Source: Coriobacteriales bacterium (GTDB lineage: Bacteria > Actinomycetota > Coriobacteriia > Coriobacteriales > Atopobiaceae). Taken from it: a stretch of DNA of 47,386 nucleotides. The DNA is taken from NCBI GenBank assembly GCA_030529625.1, contig JAUMWN010000010.1:1-47386 (forward strand). Direction: 5' to 3'. The notes under the pieces were generated by a model, which saw only the letters and a list, made by a program, of their open reading frames with translations, was not told the DNA's origin and ran no database searches. Made by a program: the position numbers and the translations under genes. Positions within the stretch are counted from its first letter, which is position 1; each line of letters opens with the position of its first letter. Below are positions 1 through 9,792 of the stretch, in pieces.

Positions 1-1930
1 TGTTGTTGCCGTTGTTATTGTTGTCCGTGTTGTTGGTGGTGCTGGATCCAATGGACACGCCAATGGTGATGGATGTTCCGCGATCTGCGCTGCCGGTAGT
101 GGACTGCCACACCACGTTGCCTGCGGGAACAGTGGTGCTCTCCACGTCGGTGGTGGTTACGTCAAAGCCGGCGTTGTTGAGCGTGGACGTGGCGTCACCC
201 TCGTTCATACCCACGACCGAGGGCACCGCAATCTTGGCCGTGCCGGTGGAGACGGTAATAATGACCTCGCTACCCTTGGTGGCGGTGCCGGTGGCCGACT
301 GGTAGCACACCAGCCCTGCCCGGTAGTTCTCGCTTGACTCCGAGTTCACGATTACCGAGAAGCCCGCGTTCTCTAGCGCGGAGGTGGCCTCGGCCTGCGA
401 CCAACCAATCACGTTGGGGACCTCAACCGACTCGCCGCCCTTGGAGAGCTGGTAGGTGACGGTCTCTCCGGCCTTTGCGGAGGTGTTGGACTTGGGGTCC
501 TGGGCGGCGACCTTGCCATTCTCCACCTCGTCCGAGTAGACGGAGTCGCCGGCCTGGCCCTTGAGGCCCATCTTGCTCAGCTCCTTCTCGGCCTCGGAGG
601 GGGACAGGCCAATGAGGTCGGGTACGGTGACTTCTTGGGCAGGCTGTTCGCCCTTGGAAATAACGAGGTCGATGGCAGTGCCCTGTGCGGCGCCCTTGCC
701 GGGGTCGGGGTCTTGGTCTACCACCTCGCCCTTAGCGACCTTGTCGGAGTACTGCTCCTTGATGGAACCCTCCGTAAAGTAGTTGGACTGCTTAATCTGG
801 GCGATGGCGTCCTCCTGCGTGAGGCCAATAAGGTTGGGCACGGTACGCGTTTGCTGCCGGCCCATGAGGAGGAAGACCGCAAGAGCAATGCCGGCAATAA
901 TGAGGACACTTGCGACGGCGCCCACGATTACGTTGCGCTTGTGTCGCCGGTCCTGGTCCTCCTCCGTGGCGCTCTTGGCGCGGTAGTGGGCACCGGTCTC
1001 GCTGCCTGTGCCCGTGTCGCCCATGCCGTTATAGCCCTGAGGACCCGTGCGCTGCATGCGGTTGGTTGCAACCGACGCCCCGCCCACGGCAGCCGCGTCG
1101 CTCACGGACTGCATCTTGCCCGCCAGATAGTCGCGCAACACGCGGTAGAGTTCGTCGGCGGTCTGGAAGCGGTCCTCGGGACGCTTTTGCATGCACTTGA
1201 GAATAACCGACTCAAGCGCGGCGTCCACGCGAGGGTTGATTTGGCTGGGAGGCAGGGGAGGGTCGTTTACCTGCTTGAGGGCGACCGAGATGGCGTCGTC
1301 GCCGTCAAAGGGAACGCGGCCCGTAGCTGCCTCGTACATAACGATGCCGAGTGAGTAGATGTCGGTGGTGGGGCCAAGGTCCTGGCCCTGGGTTTGCTCG
1401 GGCGAGACGTAGTGGGCGGTGCCCAGCACGCTGTTGTCGGCGGTGAGGTGGCTGTTCTTTGCGCGAGCGATGCCAAAGTCCATCACCTTAACGTTGCCGT
1501 CGGGCTGCACCATAATGTTTTGCGGCTTGATGTCGCGGTGGATAATATCGTGGCGGTGGGCGACGGAGAGCGCCTGCGATATTTGCGATCCAATCTGTGC
1601 GACCTTGCGGCAGTCGAGGGCACCATGCTTGCGGATGCCGCTCTTGAGGTCGGTGCCGCGCAGGTACTCCATAATGATGTAGTAGGTGTCGCTGTCCTTG
1701 CCCCAGTCGTACACCGAGACGATGTAGGGACTTTGCAGCGCCGCCGCCGCTTGGGCCTCCTGCTTGAAGCGCGCCGCGAAGGACTGGTCATTGGCATACT
1801 GCGGCAGCATGGTCTTGATCGCGACCGTGCGACCCAGCACGTCGTCCACACCACGGTACACGATGGCCATGCCACCCGTACCGATCTTGTCTTGGACCGT
1901 ATAGCGCCCACCCAGAGTTCTACTCGCCAT
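1..1930 (-). CDS. pknB: PASTA-domain Ser/Thr protein kinase (PknB type), 3' end cut by window edge
   Basis: Membrane receptor-type Ser/Thr kinase that couples muropeptide or lipid II sensing to cell-wall growth and division. The reading frame opens at ATG 1930 with MASRTLGGRYTVQDKIGTGG and stays open to the window edge (about 643 codons visible), so the C-terminus is missing. Visible kinase marks are the lysine in VAIKTM (about K39), HRDIKP (D133), DFG (D151) and SPEQ. A single membrane segment lies at about residues 330-355, followed by four PASTA-like repeats with the VPNLIGL/VPDLIGL pattern, and then an Asn/Thr/Gly-rich tail at the edge. AGGAG seven bases upstream supports the start. It is the last visible gene of the operon, 96 bases after the RodA-PBP gene. 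Family and role are well established; the number of PASTA units beyond the edge cannot be seen. Confidence 0.95.
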   Translation of the reverse strand, partial: MASRTLGGRYTVQDKIGTGGMAIVYRGVDDVLGRTVAIKTMLPQYANDQSFAARFKQEAQAAAALQSPYIVSVYDWGKDSDTYYIIMEYLRGTDLKSGIRKHGALDCRKVAQIGSQISQALSVAHRHDIIHRDIKPQNIMVQPDGNVKVMDFGIARAKNSHLTADNSVLGTAHYVSPEQTQGQDLGPTTDIYSLGIVMYEAATGRVPFDGDDAISVALKQVNDPPLPPSQINPRVDAALESVILKCMQKRPEDRFQTADELYRVLRDYLAGKMQSVSDAAAVGGASVATNRMQRTGPQGYNGMGDTGTGSETGAHYRAKSATEEDQDRRHKRNVIVGAVASVLIIAGIALAVFLLMGRQQTRTVPNLIGLTQEDAIAQIKQSNYFTEGSIKEQYSDKVAKGEVVDQDPDPGKGAAQGTAIDLVISKGEQPAQEVTVPDLIGLSPSEAEKELSKMGLKGQAGDSVYSDEVENGKVAAQDPKSNTSAKAGETVTYQLSKGGESVEVPNVIGWSQAEATSALENAGFSVIVNSESSENYRAGLVCYQSATGTATKGSEVIITVSTGTAKIAVPSVVGMNEGDATSTLNNAGFDVTTTDVESTTVPAGNVVWQSTTGSADRGTSITIGVSIGSSTTNNTDNNNNGNN

Positions 1931-2026
1931 CTGTGCTCCTATCGCCCGCGTGTCTTGCCACGCACCCTCTTTGTATGGTGTGCCAGCACCTCGCAGTGTT
2001 GGCTCTGTACGTCAATACTCCCCTCA

Positions 2027-4888
2027 TCACGACGCAGCTCCCCACGCCTTGATGTTGAGGCACTGCCCAAGCACGGATCCCGCGACGTTTGCCGCATGAC
2101 CCTGCACGTCCTCGCCGTTGCCCTCGATGCACACCGAGACGGCCAGCGAGGGATCGTCGTAGGGGGCAAACCCGCAGAACAGGGAGTTCGCCGAGCTGCT
2201 TCCCACCTGCGCGGTGCCTGTCTTGCCTGCCACTAGGTAGCCGTCAACGGCCGCACCCGTGCCGGTGCCGTTGGTGACGACCTCCAGCATAGCCTCGCCC
2301 ACCTTCTCGGCGGTCTCGCTGCTCATGGCCTTCCCCAGCGAGCTGGGCTCGGTGGAGAACACCGTGGTGCCCTCGGGAGAGAGCACGTGGTCCACCACGT
2401 AGGGGTTCATAACCGTTCCCTTGTTGGCGACCGTGGCGGCGGCAACCGCGTTTTGCATGACGGTGGTCTGTGGGCCGGCCGGGCTCTCGTGCTCGCCAAC
2501 GGGCTGGCCGCAGGCCGCCCATGCCGTCTCCCACTTGGTCATCTCGGAAGGCTTGGGCATGAGCGAGGGCGTGCACGGGAAGTCCAGGCCCAGTGCCTTG
2601 CCGTAGCCAAAGGCGTTGGCGTAGCGCACCAGGTCGTTGGCGCCCAGCTCCACGCCCAGCTGCCCAAACGCCGTGTTGGCAGAGTAGGCGAAGGCCTGCA
2701 GCAGGGAGATGGTGCCGTACTCCGCATCGTGGTCGTTGGACACGTCCTGGCCGCCAATGTCCATGGAGGCGGGCGCGTCGTATTCGGAGTCCAGCGAGGC
2801 CGTGTTCGTGTCGAGCCCGGCCGCCAGCGTGACGAGCTTGAAGGTGGAACCAGGCGTATAGAGCTGCGTGGTGCGGTCCACCAGCGGGCTGGCACCCTCG
2901 GCGCTGTTCTCTATTACGTCACCGATGTCGGTTGGGTCGTACGAGGGGTTGGATGCCTTGGCCAACACCGCGCCCGTCTTCGTGTCGAGCACGACGATGG
3001 CGCCCTGGTAGCCCTCCAGTGCCTCCTCGGCGGCGCGCTGCATCTGGGAGTTGAGCGTGAGCACCACCGACGAGCCGGCAGTGGGAACGCCGGCGAGCGA
3101 GTTGAGGGCGTTGTGCCAGTTGGAGTAGTTGGCGCTGCCGCACAGGGCGTCGTTCATGCTGGACTCGATGCCCGTGGCCCCATAGCGCGTGGAGAGGTAG
3201 CCCACGGTGTGTGCGGCCATGTTGCCGTTGGGGTACACGCGCTCGTAGGTGCCGTCGTCGTTGCGCACGCTCTCTGCCAGGGTCTGGCCGTCGGAGGTGC
3301 TAATGGCGCCACGCTGCACGAAGGCGCTCTTGGCGATGGTGTGGTTGTTGTTGGGCATCTGCTGAAGCGCGTTGGCGCCAATGGTTTGGATAAAGGTGAG
3401 GTTAATGATGAGCGCGAAGAAGAGCACCGAGAACACGGTAATGAGCGCGGTGAGGCGCTTGCCCAGCGCCACGCGACCCAGCACGCCTGACTCAGGCGTG
3501 TCGAGGCCAAAGTGCCCGCGCACGTTGCCTCCGTGCGCCACGCTCGTTACCTTGAGCTCGCTGGTGTTGGGGCCGGCGGGCATCTCGCCGGGGGAGGACA
3601 GGCTGGTCATGATGGTGCCCCTGCCCGTTCCCTCGTCTCCGGCGCGCAAGAGCAGGCCCACAATAATAAAGCTGGCGAGCAAGGAGCTGCCGCCTTGGCT
3701 CATAAAGGGCAGGGTCACGCCGGTAAGGGGCAGCAGGCGTGTGGTGCCGCCCACGATGAGGAACGCTTGGAACGTGATGGCCGTGGTAAGGCCCACGGCG
3801 GTAAAGGCCGACATGTCGGACTTGGCGCGTGCGGCGGTCGCAAGGCCGCGCACGGCAAAGATCACGTACAGGATGAGGATGGCCGAACCGCCCAAAAGGC
3901 CCATCTCCTCGCCAATGGCCGAGAAGAGGAAGTCGGATTCCACCACGGGAATGAGCGTGGGCATGCCCTTGCCAATGCCCGTGCCCACCATGTCGCCGTC
4001 GGCAAGCGAGTAGAGCGACTGGATGAGCTGGTAGCCGCCATCGGGGTTGCCAAAGGGGTCCATCCAAATGTTGATGCGGTTTTGCACGTGCGAGAACACC
4101 GAGTAGCAAAACACCGCGCCCACCAGCAAAAGCAGGCAGGCAAAGATCACATAGCTCAGCCGTCCGGTGGCCACGTAGATCATAACTACCAGGAAGGTAA
4201 AGAACAGCACGGCGCTTCCCAGGTCGCGCTCAAAGATAACCACCAAAAGGCTTACGCCCCACATGGCGAGCAGGGGCAGCAGCATGCGCGGCTTGGGCAG
4301 CGCGAGCGGGCCGATGCTCTTGGTGGAGGCCGAGAGCAGCTCGCGGTTCTCGGAGAGGTAGGCCGACAAGAACAGGATGATGAGCACCTTGGCGAGCTCT
4401 CCGGGCTGGAACGAGAACGGTCCGATGGACAGCCACAGGCGCGAGCCGCCGTGCTCGGTGCCAAAGATCATGGGGATAACCAGCAGGATCACGCCCACGG
4501 TACCCAGCGTGTACTTGTACGATGCCAACTCGTCCAGGTTGCGCACCACCACCAAGACGGCAATCATAGTCGCGATGGAGACGAAGAGCCAGAGCACTTG
4601 GTTGACGGCCAAATCGGGCTTGAGCCTGGTAACAAACGCTATGCCAATGCCCGAGAGCACGAACGTAACCGGCAGGATTACCGGGTCGGCACCCGGAGCC
4701 AGGAACCGAATGGCCACGTGCGCGATTGCAAAGGCGATGAACAGGCCGATGGGAACGGCGAGCGAGGAGACGCTGAGCGCAACGCTCATGTTCATCATGT
4801 ACATGGAGTATATGAGCAGCACGGGGAACGCCGCCGCAATCAGCAGGAGCAGCTCGGTCGTGCGCCGTGTCATGGACAGGCCCGCCAT
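2027..4888 (-). CDS. Fused RodA/FtsW glycosyltransferase - class B penicillin-binding protein
   Basis: One polypeptide of about 953 residues joins the two halves of a SEDS-bPBP peptidoglycan synthase. Residues 1 to about 430 form a polytopic SEDS domain (FtsW/RodA/SpoVE) that polymerises lipid II. After a linker and another membrane segment comes a transpeptidase domain with the acyl-enzyme motif STFK (serine about 681), SAN, and KTGTAQ (about 889), which crosslinks the glycan. In mycobacteria rodA and pbpA are separate adjacent genes in the same place. The ORF can open at GTG 4897, but ATG 4888 has GGAGG eight bases upstream and fits better. The stop of the phosphatase gene (4890-4892) lies just upstream of this start, so translation is probably coupled. 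The operon context points to control by the flanking kinases and phosphatase. Confidence 0.93.
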   Translation of the reverse strand: MAGLSMTRRTTELLLLIAAAFPVLLIYSMYMMNMSVALSVSSLAVPIGLFIAFAIAHVAIRFLAPGADPVILPVTFVLSGIGIAFVTRLKPDLAVNQVLWLFVSIATMIAVLVVVRNLDELASYKYTLGTVGVILLVIPMIFGTEHGGSRLWLSIGPFSFQPGELAKVLIILFLSAYLSENRELLSASTKSIGPLALPKPRMLLPLLAMWGVSLLVVIFERDLGSAVLFFTFLVVMIYVATGRLSYVIFACLLLLVGAVFCYSVFSHVQNRINIWMDPFGNPDGGYQLIQSLYSLADGDMVGTGIGKGMPTLIPVVESDFLFSAIGEEMGLLGGSAILILYVIFAVRGLATAARAKSDMSAFTAVGLTTAITFQAFLIVGGTTRLLPLTGVTLPFMSQGGSSLLASFIIVGLLLRAGDEGTGRGTIMTSLSSPGEMPAGPNTSELKVTSVAHGGNVRGHFGLDTPESGVLGRVALGKRLTALITVFSVLFFALIINLTFIQTIGANALQQMPNNNHTIAKSAFVQRGAISTSDGQTLAESVRNDDGTYERVYPNGNMAAHTVGYLSTRYGATGIESSMNDALCGSANYSNWHNALNSLAGVPTAGSSVVLTLNSQMQRAAEEALEGYQGAIVVLDTKTGAVLAKASNPSYDPTDIGDVIENSAEGASPLVDRTTQLYTPGSTFKLVTLAAGLDTNTASLDSEYDAPASMDIGGQDVSNDHDAEYGTISLLQAFAYSANTAFGQLGVELGANDLVRYANAFGYGKALGLDFPCTPSLMPKPSEMTKWETAWAACGQPVGEHESPAGPQTTVMQNAVAAATVANKGTVMNPYVVDHVLSPEGTTVFSTEPSSLGKAMSSETAEKVGEAMLEVVTNGTGTGAAVDGYLVAGKTGTAQVGSSSANSLFCGFAPYDDPSLAVSVCIEGNGEDVQGHAANVAGSVLGQCLNIKAWGAAS

Positions 4889-4889
4889 G

Positions 4890-6272
4890 CTACTCACCTC
4901 CCCGCTCTGCCGACTGCACCTGGGCGAGCGCCGAGCTCTCCGCCTCGTCGGCGGCCTGCTTGCCGGTTTGTGCCGCCTCGCTGGGTGTCGCGTCGCCGGT
5001 CTCGTCCTCGGGCGTGTCCTCGTCGTCGTCCTTCTGCTGCTTTTGGTTGGCGCCGGCGACCGCCTTGGTTGCCTCGGCCGCGGCGGCAGCCTTGGTCTTC
5101 TCGTCGTCTATCTGATCGCGGTAGCGCTCTATGGTGGCGTGGCCCTCCTCGGCGCTCGACACGATAATGCCCTCGTCTATTTGGTTTTGCAGGGCCGCAG
5201 GCAGGTCGCACACCTCAACGGAGGAGTGTTCGATGAGGGTGTGGAGCGGAATGCCCAGGATCTCGTCCCGCACGCCGCGGTACACGCCCACCGTGCCGTT
5301 GTTGTTGCCCACATACCACGAGTTGTGCATGAGGCCCACAAGCACGGCAAACACCGCCAGCATGGTTGCGGCGGCGATTATTATCCAGGTGCGCACCTGC
5401 TTGAGCCTTTGTATGTTGTGCAGGCTGGCAAGACCGTCCTCCACCACGTCTATAACCACGACGGTCACGTTGTCGTGGCCACCCGAGGTGAGCGCGGCAG
5501 ACACCAGCGTGTCGGCCGCTGCCTGCGGTGTGACGCTGGAGACCGCCAGCTCCTCGATGTCCTTGTCGGGGACCATGCTGGACAAGCCGTCCGAGCACAT
5601 GATTATGCGGTCGCCTGTGGACACGTCAAGCGTGAAGTGGTCGGCGTACATGTCGGGGTCCGAGCCCAGGGCACGCGTGATGATGGAGCGGGACGGGTGG
5701 ATGCGGGCCTCGTCGGCCGTTATCTCGCCCGAGTCCACGAGTTCCTCCACGTAGCTGTGGTCGTGAGTTATGCGCACCAGCGTGCCGCCGTGCAGCAAGT
5801 AGATGCGCGAGTCACCCACGTGGGCGACTGCCATCTTGTTGTTCTCAATGAGGACGCAGGTAGCTGTGCAGCCCATGCCCGGCTTGCCCACGCCGCTGAG
5901 CGAGCCCTCCAAGACCGCCGTGTTGGCGTCTTCCACGGCAACGCCCAGCAGGATGTCGTCGGCATGTGTGGGAGCATGCTCGGCGATGGTCTGCACCGCT
6001 ATGCTGCTTGCCACCTCGCCGGCCGCGTGTCCGCCCATGCCGTCACACACCACGAACAGGGGAGCCTTCACTAGGAACGCGTCCTCGTTGTGGCTGCGCA
6101 CTAGGCCCACGTCGGAACGGGCGCCCCAGGCGAGCGTGCTCGTAGAGCCCGCGTCAGTGTTGGCGCCCGCACGGTTCTCCACCGGCATCTCGTTGCGCCC
6201 CGGGGCGTTTGTGGGCTCGGGGGTCACGGACTCCTGCGCGGCCTGCGGCGCATTTGAGGCATCAGTCGTCAT
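4890..6272 (-). CDS. pstP: PP2C-family Ser/Thr phosphatase, membrane-anchored (PstP type)
   Basis: Metal-dependent protein phosphatase that reverses the action of the operon's Ser/Thr kinases. It has 460 residues. A low-complexity N-terminal tail of about 45 residues precedes the PP2C domain (about 48-280), with [19 protein letters not shown] (metal-binding D77/G78), VGDSR, CSDGL (D228) and GGHDNVT (D267). One membrane segment follows at about 296-316, then an extracytoplasmic tail of about 145 residues that ends in an Ala/Glu/Asp-rich stretch. This matches the architecture of mycobacterial PstP, although the outer tail is distinct. Its start overlaps the FhaB stop by four bases (ATGA). Confidence 0.95.
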   Translation of the reverse strand: MTTDASNAPQAAQESVTPEPTNAPGRNEMPVENRAGANTDAGSTSTLAWGARSDVGLVRSHNEDAFLVKAPLFVVCDGMGGHAAGEVASSIAVQTIAEHAPTHADDILLGVAVEDANTAVLEGSLSGVGKPGMGCTATCVLIENNKMAVAHVGDSRIYLLHGGTLVRITHDHSYVEELVDSGEITADEARIHPSRSIITRALGSDPDMYADHFTLDVSTGDRIIMCSDGLSSMVPDKDIEELAVSSVTPQAAADTLVSAALTSGGHDNVTVVVIDVVEDGLASLHNIQRLKQVRTWIIIAAATMLAVFAVLVGLMHNSWYVGNNNGTVGVYRGVRDEILGIPLHTLIEHSSVEVCDLPAALQNQIDEGIIVSSAEEGHATIERYRDQIDDEKTKAAAAAEATKAVAGANQKQQKDDDEDTPEDETGDATPSEAAQTGKQAADEAESSALAQVQSAERGGE

Positions 6273-6682
6273 CGGCGGCTCACCCGCATTACCGTGTCGC
6301 CAATCTGAACCTCGTCGCCATCGCGCAGCGTCACGGGCTGCCCAATGTTGTGGCCGTTAACCATGGTGCCGTTTGTGGAGCCAAGGTCTTCCAGCACGAG
6401 CGCCGGGCCCTGCAGCGTAAATCGCGCGTGCGTGGCCGAGACAAACGGCTCGTCCACCACGACGTCCGAGGACGGAGAGCGTCCCACGACCACGGGGCCG
6501 AGGATGTCCACGTGCAGGCCACGAAGGAGCTTCGAGCCCTTCTCTACGTCTATCGCCCAGATGGCGGCATCCCTACGCTGTCCGCGCACCAGTCCGATGC
6601 CCGTGCGCATAGCCGCGAACAAGAACAGGTACAGCAGCGCGACCAGCAGGATCCGGCCGGCAAACAGGACAAGGTCGATCAT
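6269..6682 (-). CDS. fhaB: FHA-domain membrane protein (FhaB/FipA type)
   Basis: Phosphothreonine-binding adaptor of 137 residues. An N-terminal hydrophobic segment (about 3-27) anchors it. The FHA domain covers about 60-135 with the hallmark GRSPSSDVVV, a SATHA stretch and STNGTMVNG. In actinobacteria FhaB is a kinase substrate that connects the PknA/PknB system to the division and cell-wall machinery. Stop and start overlap the downstream phosphatase gene as ATGA. It lies one base downstream of the FhaA stop, so both FHA genes are probably translated as a coupled pair. Confidence 0.93.
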   Translation of the reverse strand: MIDLVLFAGRILLVALLYLFLFAAMRTGIGLVRGQRRDAAIWAIDVEKGSKLLRGLHVDILGPVVVGRSPSSDVVVDEPFVSATHARFTLQGPALVLEDLGSTNGTMVNGHNIGQPVTLRDGDEVQIGDTVMRVSRR

Positions 6683-6683
6683 G

Positions 6684-7742
6684 CTACCCTGCCCTGAACT
6701 CTAGGTTCACGAGGCCGATGGTTACCAAGTCGCCCTCGTGCAGGGTGGCCTCGCGCACGTCCATGTCGTTTACCAGGGTACCGTTGGTGGAGTGTAGGTC
6801 GCTAATACGCCAGGTGCCGTCCTGGAAGGAGAGCTCGGCGTGGCGGCGCGACACGTTGGGGTCGTGCAGCACGATGCCACCCTCGGTGCGCTCGCGGCCA
6901 ATGATGGCGTGAGGGGTGGTGATGGTGTACGTCTTGCCCGAGCTGATGTCGAAAAGCGAGCACGTTGGCACCACGTCCACCTCGACGTCTACCAGGTCGT
7001 TCGCGTCCTGGATGGGCGCGGGCTCGGCATCGCCAAAGATGGACCCGGCGGCCGCTGCGGCATCTGCCGGCTGGGCTGCGTCCATCATGTCCACGTCGCC
7101 TGCCATGGGCTCGTCAATCTCGGAGGCGATCTCATCCAGGTTCTCCACGGGCTGCGCAAAGTCCTCGGCGGACATGGCGTAGTCGGCGTCATCCTCGCTA
7201 GGGATGGGCTCGGGCTCGGGCACGAAGGCGACCTCTGCGGCCACGGGCGCGGGCTCGTCGTCGTGTACGGGAACGGGCGTGGGCACGAACTCCTGTGCGC
7301 CATAGCCAAAGTCATCCTGCGGCGGCGTGATGCCCAAGAACGCATTCTCCTCGTCGCGCAGGCGGGCCAGCGTGCGGGGGTCGATGTTCTCGGCAAACAC
7401 CGAGAAGCGCCCGGCGCGCAGGGCGGGATCCACCATAAAGCGCACAAGGGGCTTGCCCACAAAGGTGTAGCCGCGCTTCTTGGCCTGGGCCTCCACCAGC
7501 TGCGATATCTCATCGGTAAGGCTAATGTACAGGGGACGCATCACCGCGTCGTCCTTTGCGGAGACGAGTATGGTAAAGAGGGCGGGTGCGGTGTCCACGC
7601 CGTCAATTACAAAGGTCTCGTCCTCCATCTCGCGAACCGCGCGCTTTGCTAGGCGCTTAAACGAGAAGGGAACGCGCTGTCCGGGAGCGCCTTCCATAAA
7701 GATGGCGCTCACGCGCTGCTCAAAGATGGTCAATACGTTCAT
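6684..7742 (-). CDS. fhaA: FhaA-like protein: DUF3662 plus C-terminal FHA domain
   Basis: Adaptor of 352 residues. The N-terminal about 120 residues are the FhaA N-terminal domain (DUF3662; begins MNVLTIFEQRVSAIFMEGA). A long acidic, Pro/Ala-rich linker (about 135-255) leads to a C-terminal FHA domain with IIGRERTEGG, RRHAEL and STNGTLVND. In mycobacteria FhaA binds phosphorylated MviN and regulates peptidoglycan precursor flipping; the same role here is inferred from family and synteny. The ATG overlaps the stop of the upstream kinase gene (ATGA). Confidence 0.94.
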   Translation of the reverse strand: MNVLTIFEQRVSAIFMEGAPGQRVPFSFKRLAKRAVREMEDETFVIDGVDTAPALFTILVSAKDDAVMRPLYISLTDEISQLVEAQAKKRGYTFVGKPLVRFMVDPALRAGRFSVFAENIDPRTLARLRDEENAFLGITPPQDDFGYGAQEFVPTPVPVHDDEPAPVAAEVAFVPEPEPIPSEDDADYAMSAEDFAQPVENLDEIASEIDEPMAGDVDMMDAAQPADAAAAAGSIFGDAEPAPIQDANDLVDVEVDVVPTCSLFDISSGKTYTITTPHAIIGRERTEGGIVLHDPNVSRRHAELSFQDGTWRISDLHSTNGTLVNDMDVREATLHEGDLVTIGLVNLEFRAG

Positions 7743-9508
7743 GTTCGATCATCGCCCTCCAGGTTTTGGACGTAGCCGCCCGTGAGGATATTCGCAATGC
7801 ATAAGGTAGCACCTAAGCATAGCGTAATGCCAAGCGTCATGCTGTCGAGAGCCGACGTAATGCCGCCATTTTCCATCTGTGTGCACGCGTAGTAGACAAA
7901 CCCGAGCACCGCAAGCGCCGCGGCCTGACCCAATATGCCAAACATCGTGCCGCCGCGCCGCGTGAGCGCGGCGCAAACCAGCGAGCCAACGCCGCAGCCA
8001 GCCATCAGAACCCACGTCGCCGGCTGCGCGAGCGCAGATGCCAGCTCCTGGGCAAGGGCCTGGGCCTCGAAGCCCTGACGCAGGCCAATGCCAAACAGGC
8101 ACCACAGCACCCACCCCAGGATGCCGGTAAAAAACGCGCTGGCGGGACCAAGCGCCATGCCGCCAATTCCCACGCCGGCAAGGGGGCAGGAGAGGCAGCT
8201 GGGAAGTAGCAGGGCCGTCCCGGAGAGGTGGTAGCGCCTACCCACGCCTATCCACCACACGAGCCCCACCATGCCCATGAGCAAGGCGAGGGGAAAGGCA
8301 AAGCGCGACGGGAACGCGCAGATTGAGGCCACCAGCGCCGTTATCCCCAAGGCGCCGCCCACCGGAGGCCAGGCAAGGCTTGCCACCGCCACACCGCCCA
8401 CGCCAAACGCGAGAGCGTTGGGCGCGTTGGGGAGCAAGAGGGGAATGGCGATGTATGCGGTCCATGCGGCGGTCGCTGCGGCAAGGATGCGCGTGACGGC
8501 GCTTCCCAGCCACGGGAATTGCATGCGCATGGGAACGTGGAGCCTGCCCCAATCCTCGGCGGGGTTGGGCTCGTCGCGCTCCTCGGTTTGGTTGAGCAGG
8601 TCTTGCAGGGACTCGCGCCCGTCCGCCGCGTCGCCCAACGCCCTCACCAGGTCGCGCGCGAACTCCTCTATGGACACCATGCGCGAGGCCGGGTTGGGGT
8701 CGAGCGCTCGCAGCAGCGTCTCCTCCACGATGCCTGCCAGCTCGGGCTCGATGCGCGAGAGTGCCGGAGACGGGCCATGCTCGATGAGCTTGAGCGACTC
8801 CTCGGGCGTGTTGGCCGCATAGGGGCACGAGCCGGTGAGGGCCTCCCACACGACGACGGCCAGCGAGAACACGTCGGTGCGCTCGTCCACGTAGCCGCCC
8901 TCGATTTGCTCGGGTGGCATGTAGCCGATGGTGCCGCCACGCGCTCCGCCGTAGCCTGCGGCCGAGGCGAGCGACGCCATGCCAAAGTCCCCCAGCTTTA
9001 CCGTGCCCGTGCGGTCGATGATGATGTTGGCCGGTTTGAGGTCGAGGTGCAGCACGCCGTTCTCGTGCGCGAAGGCAAGCGCGGAGGCAACCGAGTCCAC
9101 CAAGTGGGCGCACTCGTCAAAGGTGAGTACGCCGCCCTCCACGCGCGCCAGCAGATCGGCGAGGTTGAGGCCGTCCACATACTCCATCACCAAATACGAG
9201 AAGCTCGCGTCGCTCTCGAAGTCGTACATCCGCACGATGTTGGGGTGGGCCAGCAGGCTGGAGGTGCGCGCCTCGGCAAGTGCCTCATCCAGGGTGGAGG
9301 CAAGGACCGGCGAGTCGGACTCCAGACGCAGCGGCATGCGCTTTATAGCCACGCGTCGCTGCAGGCGTGAGTCCCAGCACACGCTCACGGTGCCAAAGCC
9401 GCCCTCGGTGTTGGTCTCCAAGATGCGATACCGACCCAGCATGACCTCGGTGGGGTCATTCGGGTACGTGTTGATCGCGCCTTGTCTTGTGCCGGTGGTT
9501 TGCTGCAC
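7739..9508 (-). CDS. Ser/Thr protein kinase with C-terminal multi-spanning membrane domain
   Basis: First gene of the operon, 589 residues. The kinase domain is at about 25-300: a glycine-loop-like TEGGFGTVSVC, the ATP lysine in VAIK (K56), the catalytic loop HLDLKPANI (D156), DFG (D174) and MPPEQ. The catalytic loop carries HLD rather than the usual HRD. From about residue 335 the protein becomes hydrophobic, with roughly eight predicted membrane segments and no PASTA or other recognised sensor domain. The start is GTG at 9508 with AAGGA just upstream. It sits where mycobacteria carry pknA, but its membrane domain is unlike PknA, so the PknA name is withheld. Confidence 0.9.
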   Translation of the reverse strand: MQQTTGTRQGAINTYPNDPTEVMLGRYRILETNTEGGFGTVSVCWDSRLQRRVAIKRMPLRLESDSPVLASTLDEALAEARTSSLLAHPNIVRMYDFESDASFSYLVMEYVDGLNLADLLARVEGGVLTFDECAHLVDSVASALAFAHENGVLHLDLKPANIIIDRTGTVKLGDFGMASLASAAGYGGARGGTIGYMPPEQIEGGYVDERTDVFSLAVVVWEALTGSCPYAANTPEESLKLIEHGPSPALSRIEPELAGIVEETLLRALDPNPASRMVSIEEFARDLVRALGDAADGRESLQDLLNQTEERDEPNPAEDWGRLHVPMRMQFPWLGSAVTRILAAATAAWTAYIAIPLLLPNAPNALAFGVGGVAVASLAWPPVGGALGITALVASICAFPSRFAFPLALLMGMVGLVWWIGVGRRYHLSGTALLLPSCLSCPLAGVGIGGMALGPASAFFTGILGWVLWCLFGIGLRQGFEAQALAQELASALAQPATWVLMAGCGVGSLVCAALTRRGGTMFGILGQAAALAVLGFVYYACTQMENGGITSALDSMTLGITLCLGATLCIANILTGGYVQNLEGDDRT

Positions 9509-9552
9509 GACGAGTCCTTGTTCGTTTTTGCTGTGTTGTCGCGTGTAGGCCC

Positions 9553-9581
9553 ATTGTAGCGTTTATTGGTGGCGTTTCCAA
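9553..9581 (-). promoter_or_regulatory. Predicted sigma-70-type promoter of the kinase/FHA/PBP operon
   Basis: On the minus strand, TTGGAA (9581-9576) and TACAAT (9558-9553) are separated by exactly 17 bases, ending 44 bases before the GTG start of the first kinase gene. No other good promoter is visible inside the overlapping gene chain, so this probably drives all six genes. Confidence 0.65.
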
Positions 9582-9591
9582 CAACGACGCG

Positions 9592-9627
9592 GACCCGTGC
9601 TCGGGGGACAGTCCCCGAGCACGGGTC
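9592..9627. repeat. Extragenic palindrome, copy 1 of the GGGGACAGTCCCC family
   Basis: Perfect 15-base arms (9592-9606 and 9613-9627) around a 6-base centre, with the family core GGGGGACAGTCCCC. It lies between the divergent promoters of the kinase operon and tRNA-Leu. Confidence 0.85.
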
Positions 9628-9659
9628 GCGGCGGGAGATTGCGTTTTTCAAAAAAAGTG

Positions 9660-9688
9660 TTGAAACTCGGGTGGCGTCGTAGTACTAT
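9660..9688 (+). promoter_or_regulatory. Predicted promoter of tRNA-Leu
   Basis: TTGAAA (9660-9665), 17 bases, then TACTAT (9683-9688). The -10 box ends 10 bases before the first base of the mature tRNA, so the primary transcript has a very short leader. Confidence 0.75.
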
Positions 9689-9698
9689 GAACGCCTAC

Positions 9699-9785
9699 GC
9701 GGGCGTGGCGGAATTGGCAGACGCGTACGGTTCAGGTCCGTATGGGGGCAACCCCGTGAAGGTTCAAGTCCTTTCGCCCGCACCA
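9699..9785 (+). tRNA. tRNA-Leu (anticodon CAG)
   Basis: Class II tRNA of 87 bases. The acceptor arm pairs GCGGGCG (9699-9705) with CGCCCGC (9775-9781), then comes discriminator A and an encoded CCA. The anticodon loop TTCAGGT gives anticodon CAG, reading CUG, the dominant Leu codon in this high-GC genome. The long variable arm and the GGTTCAAGTCC T-loop region are visible. Confidence 0.97.
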
Positions 9786-9792
9786 CGCACTC

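Noticed and set aside
3..305. Leucine/valine-rich plus-strand ORF at the left end
   Set aside because: It is antisense to the PASTA repeats of the PknB-type kinase; the apparent hydrophobicity comes from Asn/Thr/Gly codons on the other strand.
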